Source of the DNA: Oenococcus sicerae
Lineage (GTDB): Bacteria > Bacillota > Bacilli > Lactobacillales > Lactobacillaceae
Assembly (NCBI RefSeq): GCF_004102045.2
Contig: NZ_CP029684.2
Span: 186,001-250,000 of the forward strand
Length of the DNA: 64,000 nt
Direction: 5' to 3'
Of the stretch, positions 52,031 through 61,707 are shown piece by piece. How positions within the stretch are numbered: the first letter of the stretch is position 1; every line of letters starts with the position of its first letter. The notes beneath the pieces are model-generated. The model did not search any database. It saw nothing but the letters and a program-made list of their open reading frames with translations, and was not told where the DNA came from. A program made the translations under genes and the position numbers.

Positions 52031-54769
52031 CTAGTGTTTTCTGACCCAAGCTTTGCGAGCTTCTTCGAGCAAAATCATCGGCAAAGGTACACAGGCTAAA
52101 ATCAGCCATTCTATGCCACCAAGCGGTGCTGTTTCGAAGAGATTTTGGAAAAGCGGTACATACATTAAAACGACCAGTAAAATAATTTCAAAAAAGATAC
52201 CGAAATCAATATGGTGATTAGAAAAAATGCCAATTTTGAAGACAGATGTTTTTTCCGTTCGAGCATTGATCGCAGCAGCAATTTGGAAGAAAATAATACT
52301 AGCTAACGTCATTGTTGTTGCTTCGCGGTAACGAAGGCCTGATGAGACCAATGCTTGTCCGGGCCAGCCAAAAGTCCAGTTGATAAAGAAGTAGCCTGCC
52401 GTGGAAATGATCGATCCCCAAAGACCGTACCAGCCAAAGGCCTTAATCAACAAGTTTTTCGTTAATAAGTGAGCCTTACGATCACGCGGCGGCTGTTCCA
52501 TCACGCCAACCTCAATTTTCTCAGCGCCTAGACCCAAGGCCGGCAGCATATCCGTACCAAGATCAACTGTCAAGATCTGCATGACCGTTAAGGATAAGGG
52601 AATCGCACCACCTGACAGCAAAAATAATACTGACGGAATTGCCTCAGGCAAGTTCGAATTTAAAATATACAAGAGGAATTTTTGAATATTCGAATAAACA
52701 GCTCGCCCTTCTTCGATCGCAGCCACAATTGAAGCGAAATTATCGTCAGTCAAAATCATATCAGCTGCATCTTTAGCAACATCTGTCCCAGTCACACCCA
52801 TAGCAACGCCAATATTCGCTTGTTTCAAAGCCGGTGCATCATTAACACCATCTCCGGTCGAGGCGACGATATGGCCAAGCGACTGCAAAGTTGTCACGAT
52901 CTGGTATTTTTGTTCCGGCGCTACTCGGGCAAAAAGAACCTCACCAGCTAAAGCTGACTTTAATTGGTCTGTGCTCATCTTATCAAGCTCTTCACCAGTC
53001 ACGACACGCGCCTTTTTGGAAACCAAACCAATTTTGATAGCGATCGATTGGGCTGTCAATTCCGAGTCGCCTGTTACCATAATAATTTTAATCCCAGCTG
53101 AATGAGCCTTGCGAACTGCTTCATAAATTTCCGGCCGCGGCGGATCAGACATAGCCGCCAAACCAACAAAGGTCAGATGCTGTTCTGTGTTGTCAACCTT
53201 ATAAGCTTTGGGATCCAACTGGCTATCATCTTTTCGATAAGCAAAAGCCAGCGAACGTAAACCATCACTCGCATATTTACGATTCGCTGCCAAAATATCC
53301 TGTTTGTCATGATCCGTAATCGGACGTACTCGACCATTGTCTAAAATATTGTCAGCCACTTTCAAGACGAAGTCCAAAGCACCTTTTGTCATAATTATGC
53401 GCTGGCCATCAGCTGTTTGATGTATTGTGCTCATACGCTGCCGCCGTGAATCAAAGGGGACTTCGTGAATCCGCGGAAACTGTTTTCCTAAAGCTGCTCG
53501 ATCAATCGCAGATTTTTCCGACAAAATCACCAGTGCTGCTTCAGTTGGTGTTCCAAGAATTTTCGGTAGATCTTTCAGGGATTTTGGCGCTTGCACTTGC
53601 GTATCATTATCTAATGCCGCAATCGTCACTAACTGTTTTAACGATGGATGCTGATCTAATGAGACCGGCTTATTTTTCTCGCGGATCTCGCCGTTATTCA
53701 CGTAACCTTCGCCAGAGACTTCATACTCAGAATCTTTTGTCCAAACATGATTGATTGTCATCTGATTTTGCGTTAAAGTACCTGTTTTGTCTGTCGCGAT
53801 CACGGTTGTTTCACCCAAGGTCTCAACCGAATTCAGATTTTTGACTAAGGCATTTTTGTGTGCCATACGTTGAACGGCCTGAGCTAGTGACAGTGTCACG
53901 GTCGGCAAAAGGCCTTCCGGGATAAAGGCTACGATCATGCCCAAAGCAAAAATAAATGATTTTGCGATCGGATTTTTTACGAAAAAAATCGCTGAAAAGA
54001 AGAAGACGACACCGATCGAAATGGCAATCATCGATAACTGCCGAGTCAAACGATTCAACTCGATCTGCAAAGGCGAATCGACTTGTTTGGATGTCTGTGT
54101 CAGTTTAGCGATCTGACCAAATTCAGTCTGCATCCCCGTGTTTAAAGCAATCGCTAGACCAGTACCGGTTGAAACGGTCGTGCCGGCATAAATCAAATTA
54201 CCATAAGCAAACTTGCCTTGGCCTTTTGAATAATCCAGAGATTTGCTCACAAGCATGGATTCACCAGTCAAAGCCGACTCATCAACTTGCAATTCATCTG
54301 TTTCGATCAATCTAGCATCAGCTGAGATAGAATTACCAGCTTGAATCGAAAAAATATCGCCGGGAACTAATTCTGTCGCAACGATTTTCGTCAGTTTATG
54401 ATCACGGTAAACATTGGCGTAGGTTGGCAGCAGTTTCATCAGGGAGTCAGTCGCTTTTTTGGCGGCAAATTCCTGCCAAAAAGAAAACAAGCCATTAATG
54501 ACGTTGACAGCCCAAATCGCAATACCTAATTCAGCCATGCCGGCAAAAATTGCGATCACACCAGACACCCAGAGCAGGATCGCCATCATACTTGTAAAGG
54601 ACTTCAGAAATAATTTAAATTGCGACTCGCCGCGAGCTCGTGTAATAATGTTCTCGCCAAATTTCTTTATCTTCTCGTTCGCTTGATTTTGCGATAATCC
54701 GTTTTTACTAGAACCGAGCTGCTGATACAGCTGATCTAATGTTTTTTCGGAAAAATCTTTATCATCCAT
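52031..54769 (-). CDS. P2-type cation-transporting ATPase
   Basis: 912 residues with the complete P-type plan: actuator motif DESALTGES near 165, phosphorylated Asp327 in DKTGTLTQ, nucleotide-binding TKGA, hinge TGDGVNDAPAL, and about ten membrane helices. M4 reads PEGLLPTVTLSLA and M6 reads TVDLGTDMLPALGLGAE, closer to Na+/K+-type (IIC-like) pumps than to the PEGLP of SERCA-type Ca2+ pumps. It probably exports Na+ or exchanges cations; the ion is inference. ATG start with TATAAT about 35 bp upstream. Confidence 0.92.
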   Translation of the reverse strand: MDDKDFSEKTLDQLYQQLGSSKNGLSQNQANEKIKKFGENIITRARGESQFKLFLKSFTSMMAILLWVSGVIAIFAGMAELGIAIWAVNVINGLFSFWQEFAAKKATDSLMKLLPTYANVYRDHKLTKIVATELVPGDIFSIQAGNSISADARLIETDELQVDESALTGESMLVSKSLDYSKGQGKFAYGNLIYAGTTVSTGTGLAIALNTGMQTEFGQIAKLTQTSKQVDSPLQIELNRLTRQLSMIAISIGVVFFFSAIFFVKNPIAKSFIFALGMIVAFIPEGLLPTVTLSLAQAVQRMAHKNALVKNLNSVETLGETTVIATDKTGTLTQNQMTINHVWTKDSEYEVSGEGYVNNGEIREKNKPVSLDQHPSLKQLVTIAALDNDTQVQAPKSLKDLPKILGTPTEAALVILSEKSAIDRAALGKQFPRIHEVPFDSRRQRMSTIHQTADGQRIIMTKGALDFVLKVADNILDNGRVRPITDHDKQDILAANRKYASDGLRSLAFAYRKDDSQLDPKAYKVDNTEQHLTFVGLAAMSDPPRPEIYEAVRKAHSAGIKIIMVTGDSELTAQSIAIKIGLVSKKARVVTGEELDKMSTDQLKSALAGEVLFARVAPEQKYQIVTTLQSLGHIVASTGDGVNDAPALKQANIGVAMGVTGTDVAKDAADMILTDDNFASIVAAIEEGRAVYSNIQKFLLYILNSNLPEAIPSVLFLLSGGAIPLSLTVMQILTVDLGTDMLPALGLGAEKIEVGVMEQPPRDRKAHLLTKNLLIKAFGWYGLWGSIISTAGYFFINWTFGWPGQALVSSGLRYREATTMTLASIIFFQIAAAINARTEKTSVFKIGIFSNHHIDFGIFFEIILLVVLMYVPLFQNLFETAPLGGIEWLILACVPLPMILLEEARKAWVRKH

Positions 54770-54803
54770 ATGAACTCCCGCACAGCATTGCAGATACTCA
54801 ACA

Positions 54804-54809
54804 ATTATA
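54804..54809 (-). promoter_or_regulatory. -10 box of the P-type ATPase gene
   Basis: Perfect TATAAT on the minus strand 34 bp upstream of the ATPase start. No good -35. Confidence 0.45.
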
Positions 54810-54864
54810 ATGGCGTTGACTCAAAACAGTGCTCATGTGTATTGTATAACTCTTCGACGATCAA

Positions 54865-55332
54865 TTAGTTAGCACGAATCTTGTGAAAAAAATCTTGCAT
54901 AAGCTCCGCTGCCTGATCAGCCAAAATACCACCATTGACAGAAACAACGTGGTTTGCACGACTATCTTCAAGCAAATGGTACAAGGAAGATACACCACCA
55001 AATTTTGGATCAGCCGCCCCGTAATAGAGCTGCGGGATCCGGCTTTGAATAATGGCACCGCAGCACATCACACAGGGTTCGATCGTCACAAAAAGCGAGC
55101 AGTCATTTAAACGCCAGCTAGCTAATTGCTTATTAGCAGCTTCGATCACAATTTTTTCAGCATGCGCGGTTGCGATCTGTGTCTGCTCTTTTTGATTATG
55201 ACCTGCTGCGATCACAAGGCCGTCTTTGACGATCACAGCACCGATCGGCACTTCACCTTCCTGAAAAGCCAGCTGTGCCTGGTCAAGGGCTGCTTGCATG
55301 AATTTATCAATTTCGGATCGATCGTAAGACAT
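54865..55332 (-). CDS. tadA: tRNA-specific adenosine deaminase
   Basis: 155-residue cytidine-deaminase-fold enzyme that makes inosine at position 34 of tRNA-Arg(ACG). The zinc and catalytic residues are in HAEK and PCVMC. ATG at 55332 is chosen (AAAGGA just upstream); an upstream GTG would add five residues. It overlaps the rsmC-like gene by 26 bp. Confidence 0.95.
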   Translation of the reverse strand: MSYDRSEIDKFMQAALDQAQLAFQEGEVPIGAVIVKDGLVIAAGHNQKEQTQIATAHAEKIVIEAANKQLASWRLNDCSLFVTIEPCVMCCGAIIQSRIPQLYYGAADPKFGGVSSLYHLLEDSRANHVVSVNGGILADQAAELMQDFFHKIRAN

Positions 55333-55921
55333 AATATCCTTTATCACGTTTTAAAACTTCGACATTGCCGAATGCATCGCGAAGATGTTTTTCAGCTGAA
55401 TGTGCGCCTTGTTTTTTTTGTAAAACGGCAAAGATCATGCCGCCGGCAACAAGCTGTTTTCTTGCCTCGATCAACATTTTGGTCACGACTTCTTTGCCAG
55501 CTCGGATAGGCGGATTGACAATAATAGCTGCAAATTGGTCAGTTATATTTTCATAGATATTTGATTGTAAAATCTGAGCCTGATAATGATTAGCAGCTAA
55601 ATTTTCTTCAGCTAACGCAAGCGAACGCTGATTAACATCTACCATGACGACATCTTTGGTCTGATCAATAGCTTTGATCGCAACACCAACTGGTCCATAG
55701 CCGGTTCCTAAATCAAGAATCTTGCCAGCCGGGATCTCGGCAAAATAGTCATGAACAGCTGATAGCAAAACAACTGTCCCATAATCAATACGTGATTTTG
55801 AAAAAACACCGGCATCCGTTTGAAAAACTAACTGTTTGCCGGCAAAATCGAAATGAATCGTGTGAAAATCATGCGTGGAAGTTGGTTGACTTGTAAAATA
55901 CTGCTCTGCTTTTTTAACCAT
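55307..55921 (-). CDS. RsmC-like SAM-dependent methyltransferase (YbxB type)
   Basis: 204 residues, class I methyltransferase. SAM motif DLGTGYGPVG near 70 and catalytic NPPIRAGK near 135 place it in the RsmC/RlmG guanine-N2 methyltransferase group. Homologues sit near rpl-rpo genes in Firmicutes (ybxB). It is transcribed after the rplL terminator and coupled to tadA. The exact target base is not assigned. Confidence 0.9.
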   Translation of the reverse strand: MVKKAEQYFTSQPTSTHDFHTIHFDFAGKQLVFQTDAGVFSKSRIDYGTVVLLSAVHDYFAEIPAGKILDLGTGYGPVGVAIKAIDQTKDVVMVDVNQRSLALAEENLAANHYQAQILQSNIYENITDQFAAIIVNPPIRAGKEVVTKMLIEARKQLVAGGMIFAVLQKKQGAHSAEKHLRDAFGNVEVLKRDKGYYVLRSIRN

Positions 55922-55979
55922 ACCTTACATTTTAAGGCAAGAACTAGCTGCAAAAGGATCGGGACTGAGAAAAATGGGT

Positions 55980-56004
55980 AAAAAAAAACTGCCTTAGCAG
56001 TTTT
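55980..56004 (-). terminator. rplJL terminator
   Basis: Arms AAAACTGC (55985-55992) and GCAGTTTT (55997-56004), four-base loop, ending in a run of Ts on the minus strand. 19 bp after the rplL stop. Confidence 0.92.
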
Positions 56005-56023
56005 AATCTATATCTAGCATTGT

Positions 56024-56386
56024 TTACTTCAAAGTAACTGTAGCGCCAGCAGCTTCCAACTTTGCCTTCAAATCGTTAGCATCGCTTTCGCTCAAAGCTG
56101 ACTTGATAACTGATGGTGCGCCATCAACTAAGTCTTTAGACTCTTTCAAGCCAAGTCCAGTAGCATCACGAACTGCCTTGATAACACCGATTTTAGCTTG
56201 GCCAGGTTCAGTTAATTCAACATCAAATGAATCCTTGACCGCAGCATCTTCGCCGGCGGCTGCAGCTGCTGCAGGTGCAGCGGCTGAAACACCAAATTCT
56301 TCTTCGATCGCCTTAACTAAGTCAGCTAAGTCGAGGATAGAAGCTTCTTTCAAAGAAGCGATAATTGCATCTTTATCAAATGCCAT
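56024..56386 (-). CDS. rplL: 50S ribosomal protein L7/L12
   Basis: 120-residue stalk protein that recruits translation GTPases. N-terminal dimerisation helices, an Ala-rich hinge (about 32-50), and the C-terminal domain with the conserved [20 protein letters not shown] helix. ATG with GGAGG upstream. Second gene of the L10 operon. Confidence 0.99.
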   Translation of the reverse strand: MAFDKDAIIASLKEASILDLADLVKAIEEEFGVSAAAPAAAAAAGEDAAVKDSFDVELTEPGQAKIGVIKAVRDATGLGLKESKDLVDGAPSVIKSALSESDANDLKAKLEAAGATVTLK

Positions 56387-56500
56387 AATTTTCCTCCAAT
56401 ATGCAGATCTATTTCTGCGTTTTAGTAATTTTAAGAATTTAAATCATAACGATCCAAATTTCTGTCAAGCTTATCTTTGTGACAGTGTTCCGTCAAAGAG

Positions 56501-57010
56501 TCAGGCTGTCTCGCCATCTGCTTCGCGCTGTTCAGCAACTGCTTTAACAGCATACATAAAGCTGCGGAGTGGTGACTGAAATTCAGCCAATAACTGTTGT
56601 AGCAAAGTCTCTTTAGAAGGCAATGCGGCATAACGGTTGATCGTGTCAAGATCTGCGACTTTTCGGTCGATTACGCCACCTTTTAATTCCAAAGCTTCAG
56701 CAGTCTTGCTGAATTTCTTTAAAATACGGGCAGGTGCAACAACATCTTCTTTGGAAAAGGCAATCGCAGAAGGTCCGTTAAAAATATCATTTAAATCGCT
56801 GTATCCGGCTTTTTCAGCGGCACGAATCAAAATCTTATTTTTAATAACCTTGAGTGAAATACCTTCATCACGAAGTTGGGAACGCAAATCATCAGCTTGT
56901 GCGACAGTTAAGCCACGAACATTAGCAACAACAGCTGAAACTGAATTTTCAAACAGATCAGCAACTTCATCAACTTTTTGGGCTTTGACTGCAATCGTTT
57001 TTTCGCTCAT
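56501..57010 (-). CDS. rplJ: 50S ribosomal protein L10
   Basis: 169-residue base of the L7/L12 stalk and repressor of its own operon. N-terminal SEKTIAVKAQKVDEVADLF and VANVRGLTVAQADDLR are typical; the C-terminal helix binds L12 dimers. It is first in rplJ-rplL behind an L10 leader RNA. Confidence 0.98.
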   Translation of the reverse strand: MSEKTIAVKAQKVDEVADLFENSVSAVVANVRGLTVAQADDLRSQLRDEGISLKVIKNKILIRAAEKAGYSDLNDIFNGPSAIAFSKEDVVAPARILKKFSKTAEALELKGGVIDRKVADLDTINRYAALPSKETLLQQLLAEFQSPLRSFMYAVKAVAEQREADGETA

Positions 57011-57041
57011 GAGATATCCTTTCCGTAAATAGTTCTACACA

Positions 57042-57066
57042 TAAGAAAACCGCGTACAAGACGCGG
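57042..57066 (-). terminator. Attenuator-like hairpin at the end of the L10 leader
   Basis: Arms CCGCGT (57050-57055) and ACGCGG (57061-57066), five-base loop, followed on the minus strand by TTTTC. It lies between the L10 leader and rplJ. Confidence 0.6.
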
Positions 57067-57128
57067 CCATAGAAAGAACTTAACTTCCTCGGCAGGAATT
57101 ACGCCTCTCGGCAACCGACGTCTTAGGT
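57067..57128 (-). promoter_or_regulatory. Ribosomal protein L10 leader
   Basis: Minus strand contains AGACGTCGGTTGCCGAGAGG and TAATTCCTGCCGAGGAAGTT, the conserved core of the Firmicutes L10 leader, which binds L10(L12)4 to repress rplJL. Confidence 0.9.
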
Positions 57129-57132
57129 AAAA

Positions 57133-57161
57133 ACGATATTTACTTTACTGATGATACACAA
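57133..57161 (-). promoter_or_regulatory. rplJL promoter
   Basis: Minus strand TTGTGT (57161-57156), 17-base spacer, TATCGT (57138-57133). Transcription would begin just before the L10 leader. Confidence 0.5.
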
Positions 57162-57186
57162 AAGAGCTGAATAAATCCAGCTCTTT
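57157..57186 (-). terminator. rplKA terminator
   Basis: Arms AAAGAGCTG (57161-57169) and CAGCTCTTT (57178-57186), eight-base loop. The T-run on the minus strand is short (TTTTGTG); the rplJL -35 overlaps it. Confidence 0.75.
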
Positions 57187-57197
57187 TTTAAAATTAA

Positions 57198-57890
57198 TTA
57201 TAAGGATGAAACATCCAATTCAACACCAGGACCCATTGTAGAAGCCAAATGAGCACTTAGCACATAAGTACCTTTAACAGTGCTTGGACGTGCACCTAAA
57301 ATAACTGATGAGACGGCCTTGGCATTTTGAGAAAGTTTGTCACTTTCAAAGGAAACTTTGCCAACAGGAACAGCAACATTACCATTTTTATCAGTTCGAT
57401 AAGTTACTTGTCCACCCTTTGCATCGTTAACAGCCTTCGTAACATCCATTGTGACTGTACCCTCTTTAGGGTTGGGCATTAAGCCCTTAGGTCCCAAAAC
57501 ACGACCGATACGACCAACTTTGGCCATTTGGTCAGGCGTTGCGATCGCGACATCGAAGTCTGTCCAGCCAGCTTGAACTTTTTGAACTAGTTCATCTGTA
57601 CCGACAAAATCAGCTCCAGCTTTAACAGCGTCCTTTGCTTTATCACCTTCAGCGAAGACAGCGACCTTTTTAGCATTACCAGAGCCATTAGGTAAAACGA
57701 TCGCACCACGCAATTGCTGGTCAGCCTTGGTTGTGTCAACATTTAGATCAAACACAATTTCAACATTTGAATCAAACTTTGTAAAGGAAATGTCCTTTAC
57801 AAGGGATGCGGCATCTGTCAATGGATACTTCTTAGAAGCATCGATCTTCTCGGCAGCAACCAAATAATTTTTACTATGCTTCTTACTCAT
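57198..57890 (-). CDS. rplA: 50S ribosomal protein L1
   Basis: 230-residue L1-stalk protein that helps release deacylated tRNA and represses the L11 operon. Conserved GRIGRVLGPKGLMPNPKEGTV near 125. ATG overlaps the rplK stop by one base (TAATG), giving tight coupling. Confidence 0.99.
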   Translation of the reverse strand: MSKKHSKNYLVAAEKIDASKKYPLTDAASLVKDISFTKFDSNVEIVFDLNVDTTKADQQLRGAIVLPNGSGNAKKVAVFAEGDKAKDAVKAGADFVGTDELVQKVQAGWTDFDVAIATPDQMAKVGRIGRVLGPKGLMPNPKEGTVTMDVTKAVNDAKGGQVTYRTDKNGNVAVPVGKVSFESDKLSQNAKAVSSVILGARPSTVKGTYVLSAHLASTMGPGVELDVSSL

Positions 57891-58489
57891 TATTCAGCAC
57901 TTCCTTCCGCAGGTGCAGCAGCATCTGCTTGGTCATCGTCATCGTCATCATCTTTTTTAGGAACAATGCCAGCTTCGGCGGCAGCACCCTCTGCTTCGGC
58001 TTCAGCTTCAGCAGCTTCAATTTCGGCACCAGTTGCCAAACGGGCAGCCCCATCATCTAGAGACTTGCCATCAATCAAAAATCCCATTGACCGTGCAGTA
58101 CCTTCGATGATCTTAACAGCAGCCTCCAAACTTCCAGCATTCAAATCAGGTAGCTTGGTCTTTGCGATTTCTTCAACTTGTGCTGAAGTCACATTAGCCA
58201 CTTTCAAAGTATTCGGCTGACCGGATCCCTTATCGACTTTAGCGGCCTTGCGAAGCATATCGGATGCAGGTGGTGTCTTCAAGACGAAAGTATATGACCG
58301 ATCATCATAGACAGAGATCACAACTGGTACGATCGAACCAGCTAAATCCTTAGTCTGAGCGTTGAAACTCTTTGTGAATTCTCCAATATTAACACCGGCC
58401 TGTCCTAAAGCTGGTCCAACTGGTGGAGCTGGCGTTGCTTTAGCAGCAGGAATTTGTAATTTAACAATTTTTACGACATTTTTTGCCAC
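57890..58489 (-). CDS. rplK: 50S ribosomal protein L11 with acidic C-terminal extension
   Basis: L11 anchors the GTPase-associated centre. Residues 1-140 are ordinary L11, including the proline-rich [16 protein letters not shown] and the C-terminal EGTARSMG motif. The family usually ends here at about 141 residues. This one continues to 199: an Ala/Glu-rich helix-like stretch, two lysines, then seven aspartates at 180-186. I count 19 acidic and 4 basic residues in the tail. GTG start behind AGGAG. The stop overlaps rplA, so the extension fills what is normally a spacer. Confidence 0.96.
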   Translation of the reverse strand: MAKNVVKIVKLQIPAAKATPAPPVGPALGQAGVNIGEFTKSFNAQTKDLAGSIVPVVISVYDDRSYTFVLKTPPASDMLRKAAKVDKGSGQPNTLKVANVTSAQVEEIAKTKLPDLNAGSLEAAVKIIEGTARSMGFLIDGKSLDDGAARLATGAEIEAAEAEAEAEGAAAEAGIVPKKDDDDDDDQADAAAPAEGSAE

Positions 58490-58574
58490 GATAATGTCTC
58501 CTCTCGTAATCTAGCGGTGAAACGTAGCCGTGACGCTACTTCCGCACATGATCATTTACAAACATGCAGGAATA

Positions 58575-58603
58575 ACTATACGCTGTCTCGATAAAATAAT
58601 CAA
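58575..58603 (-). promoter_or_regulatory. rplKA promoter
   Basis: Minus strand TTGATT (58603-58598), 17-base spacer, TATAGT (58580-58575). The ~80-nt leader has a GTAGC / GCTAC hairpin that could be part of an L1 binding site. Confidence 0.7.
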
Positions 58604-58615
58604 TCTTTGACTCAA

Positions 58616-60115
58616 TCAATGAAAAATAGACGACAATAGCAGGACCATCAGCAAACCAACCACAGAGATCAGTGTTTCCAAAACAGTCCAGGTTTTCAAG
58701 GTTTCTTTCACATCAAGATCGAAAAATTCTTTAAACATCCAAAATCCAGCATCATTCACATGACTGGCAGCTAAGGATCCAGCACCAATAGCCAAAACAA
58801 CGAAGGCCGGATTGATCGCCGTTTGAGAAGCCACGATCGGGGCCACAATACCGGCGGAAGTCATGCCAGCAACGGTAGCCGAACCAACTGAAACACGAAT
58901 AATAACAGCCACTAACCAAGCAAACAAAATTGGCGACATTGACGAATGAGCAAAGGCCTGCGCGATCGCAGTTGAAATACCACCCGCCGTTAAAACACCT
59001 TTAAAAGCTGCACCGCCACCGATAACCATCAATAAATTAGCAATTGATTTGATCGCATCAGACAAAGTATTATTGACGTCTTTGATCGAACGGCCTTGGT
59101 GCGGGCCCATAGACCACAAAGCAAACAATAGTGCAATGACCATGGCGATCAAAGGATTGCCAAGAAAAGCAATAATTTTTTGAAAATCAGTCGGGTGAAG
59201 CAGATAACCATGCTGAGCGGCTGTCGTCATAGCTTTCCAAGCGGTATCACCGATCACACCGCCGTAAACTTGTTTGCCGCCATTCACGACCATCGTGATG
59301 ATCGTGGTCACAACCATAAAAATAACCGCCATCAAAGAAGTCAGAATGGAAATACCAAATGAAGGTGTATCTTCCAGCTTGAATTCCTTGACCGTTCCTA
59401 ATGCATCCAAATGCTTTGTGATTTTAAAAGCCTTCGGCACATATTTTTGAGCAATTTTTGTAAATACCGGACCAGCGATGATCATAGCTGGGATAGCAAC
59501 TAAGATGCCATAAATCAAAACCATTCCTAAATTAGCACCAAGAATGTTCGTCACAGCGGTCGGCGAAGGCTGCGGCGGTAGGAATCCCTGCGCAGCTGAT
59601 AAAGCAGTTGCCATTGGAATACCCAAATAGAGCAATGGCACATCGGCTTCCAATGCGATCGTAAAGACGATCGGGATCAAAACAACTAAGCCAACTTCAA
59701 ATAACAGTGAAATACCAATAATAAATGAGGCAAACGCAACGGCCCATTGCAGGCGTTTTTTACCAAATTTTGCTATCAATGTCTTTGCGATCCTATAGGA
59801 TCCACCAGAATCTGAAACAAGACGGCCGATCATCGAACCGAAACCAAAGACAACGACTAATTCGCCTAAGGTACCACCAATGCCGTTTTTAATCGCATCG
59901 GCAATACCAGCGGGATTCATACCCAAGGCAAAGGCAACAACGATTGAAACGACGATCAAAGTGACAAAAGTATTGATTTTAAACTTTAAAATCAAGGTTA
60001 AAAGTAAAATGATTCCTAAAATTAAAATCAGAAAGGGCCAAATGTTGAACCCGTTGACAAGCCAAGAAAAAAAGCCAGTCTTCGGATCAACGGTAACTGC
60101 TGCAAGTGATGACAT
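58616..60115 (-). CDS. gntP: Gluconate permease (GntP family)
   Basis: 499-residue proton symporter with about 12-14 hydrophobic helices. Conserved GFGSMIGRLVSDSGG and PPQPSPTAV motifs are present. The ATG at 60115 is preferred because GGAG is 6 bases upstream; a further ATG at 60127 overlaps that site. It follows gntK by 35 bp. Gluconate enters the phosphoketolase route after phosphorylation. Confidence 0.94.
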   Translation of the reverse strand: MSSLAAVTVDPKTGFFSWLVNGFNIWPFLILILGIILLLTLILKFKINTFVTLIVVSIVVAFALGMNPAGIADAIKNGIGGTLGELVVVFGFGSMIGRLVSDSGGSYRIAKTLIAKFGKKRLQWAVAFASFIIGISLLFEVGLVVLIPIVFTIALEADVPLLYLGIPMATALSAAQGFLPPQPSPTAVTNILGANLGMVLIYGILVAIPAMIIAGPVFTKIAQKYVPKAFKITKHLDALGTVKEFKLEDTPSFGISILTSLMAVIFMVVTTIITMVVNGGKQVYGGVIGDTAWKAMTTAAQHGYLLHPTDFQKIIAFLGNPLIAMVIALLFALWSMGPHQGRSIKDVNNTLSDAIKSIANLLMVIGGGAAFKGVLTAGGISTAIAQAFAHSSMSPILFAWLVAVIIRVSVGSATVAGMTSAGIVAPIVASQTAINPAFVVLAIGAGSLAASHVNDAGFWMFKEFFDLDVKETLKTWTVLETLISVVGLLMVLLLSSIFH

Positions 60116-60150
60116 ATTTATCTCCATAATCCAAAAAATTTAATTAAAAG

Positions 60151-61707
60151 TTATTGTTCCGTCGTTTTAACATGAACATGTTCGCGTTGGAAATTAGCAA
60201 TATTTGCGTATTCCGTTTCTAATTGACGGCTCAAACGAATAAAGATCGGTGTTAATTCGCGATAAACATCGTAATTTTCCGGATTTGGTTCGTAAGTCTT
60301 CGCATCGCCAACCATGTCAGCGATATTTTCAATTTTGTCAGTTAGACCTAGCGCCTTTTGGCCAACGACCGTCGCTGCTAATGCACCAGACTCGATCGAC
60401 TGCGGGACTGTAACCGACTGTTCAAAAATATCAGCCAGCATTTGCCGCCATAAAGGAGAGTGAGCAAAACCGCCAGTCGCTTGGACCGACTTTAATTCGC
60501 CGACAACCTCTTCCAAAGCTAAAGCAACCATATAAATATTGAAGATAATGCCTTCAAGAACGGCACGGACCATATGGGCGCGCGTATGATAATGTGTCAG
60601 ACCAAAGAAAGAGCCTCGAGCATTAGCATCCCAAATTGGCGCTCTTTCGCCGCTTAAATAAGGGTGAAACAGCAAGCCATCAGCACCCGCAGGTACCTTT
60701 GAAGCGATTTCCGTTAACAGATCATAAGACTCGATCCCTAACAAAGCAGCGGTTGATTTCTCGGCATCAAACAAATTGTCTCGAGCCCAGCGGAAAACAT
60801 CACCGCCATTGTTGACCGGACCGCCAACGACCCAGTGATCACGATCTAGTGCGTAAGTAAAGGTCCGTCCTTTTGGATCAATTTTGGGCTTATCGGTCAC
60901 AACTCGAATTGCACCAGAAGTCCCGATAGTCACAGCCGCAACACCTGGTTGAATCGCATTAACGCCTAGGTTGGATAGTGGACCATCACCAGCGCCATAA
61001 ATAAAAGGCGTGTCAGCTGGCAAACCGATCACTTTAGCATATTCTTGAACCATGCCGCGTTCGATTTCGTAGGGGTCGACCGGAGTCGGCAGCTGATCAA
61101 GGGACAAGCCCGTTAATTCTAATGCTTGTTTGTCCCACTTTAGTTGAAAAATATTAAAGAGTCCCGTACCCGAAGCAATCGAAATATCAACTTTATTAGC
61201 ACCGAATAGACGATGAAAAATATATTCCTTAATACCTAAATAATGAGCTGCCTGACCATAGATGTCCGGCCTTTCGTTTTTTAACCAAAGCAATTTGCTA
61301 AGAGGCGCCATCGGATGAATCGGTGTCCCTGTCTTACTGTAAATTTCTTGGCCAACGCCATTAGCTTTCAGCTCTTCGGAATACTTAAAGGCGCGCCCGT
61401 CTGCCCAAGTGATGACCCGAGTCAAGGCTTTCCAATTTTTATCAAAAGCAATCAGTGAATGCATTGCTGAGCTAAAAGAGACGCCGCGAATTTGATCACC
61501 AGCTTTTAATTTGCCAGCCCGAACAACGTCGGTCAAGGAATCAATCAAAGCCTCAAAAATTTCATTTGGATCTTCTTCAGCCATATCCGGTTCATCGCGA
61601 TAAAGCGGATAGCCTTTGCTTGAGGAAGCAAGAACATGACCTTCTAAATCGAACAATACTGATTTTGTACTGGTCGTACCAAGGTCAACACCAATCATGT
61701 AATCCAT
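60151..61707 (-). CDS. gntK: Gluconokinase (FGGY family)
   Basis: 518-residue sugar kinase of the FGGY family. N-terminal IGVDLGTTSTKSVLFD phosphate loop, the GTSGAIRVV second loop near 255, and the ATGGFAHSPLWRQMLADI region near 435 match GntK. It converts gluconate to 6-phosphogluconate. GGAGG lies before the ATG. First gene of gntKP; no gnd gene is adjacent. Confidence 0.93.
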   Translation of the reverse strand: MDYMIGVDLGTTSTKSVLFDLEGHVLASSSKGYPLYRDEPDMAEEDPNEIFEALIDSLTDVVRAGKLKAGDQIRGVSFSSAMHSLIAFDKNWKALTRVITWADGRAFKYSEELKANGVGQEIYSKTGTPIHPMAPLSKLLWLKNERPDIYGQAAHYLGIKEYIFHRLFGANKVDISIASGTGLFNIFQLKWDKQALELTGLSLDQLPTPVDPYEIERGMVQEYAKVIGLPADTPFIYGAGDGPLSNLGVNAIQPGVAAVTIGTSGAIRVVTDKPKIDPKGRTFTYALDRDHWVVGGPVNNGGDVFRWARDNLFDAEKSTAALLGIESYDLLTEIASKVPAGADGLLFHPYLSGERAPIWDANARGSFFGLTHYHTRAHMVRAVLEGIIFNIYMVALALEEVVGELKSVQATGGFAHSPLWRQMLADIFEQSVTVPQSIESGALAATVVGQKALGLTDKIENIADMVGDAKTYEPNPENYDVYRELTPIFIRLSRQLETEYANIANFQREHVHVKTTEQ

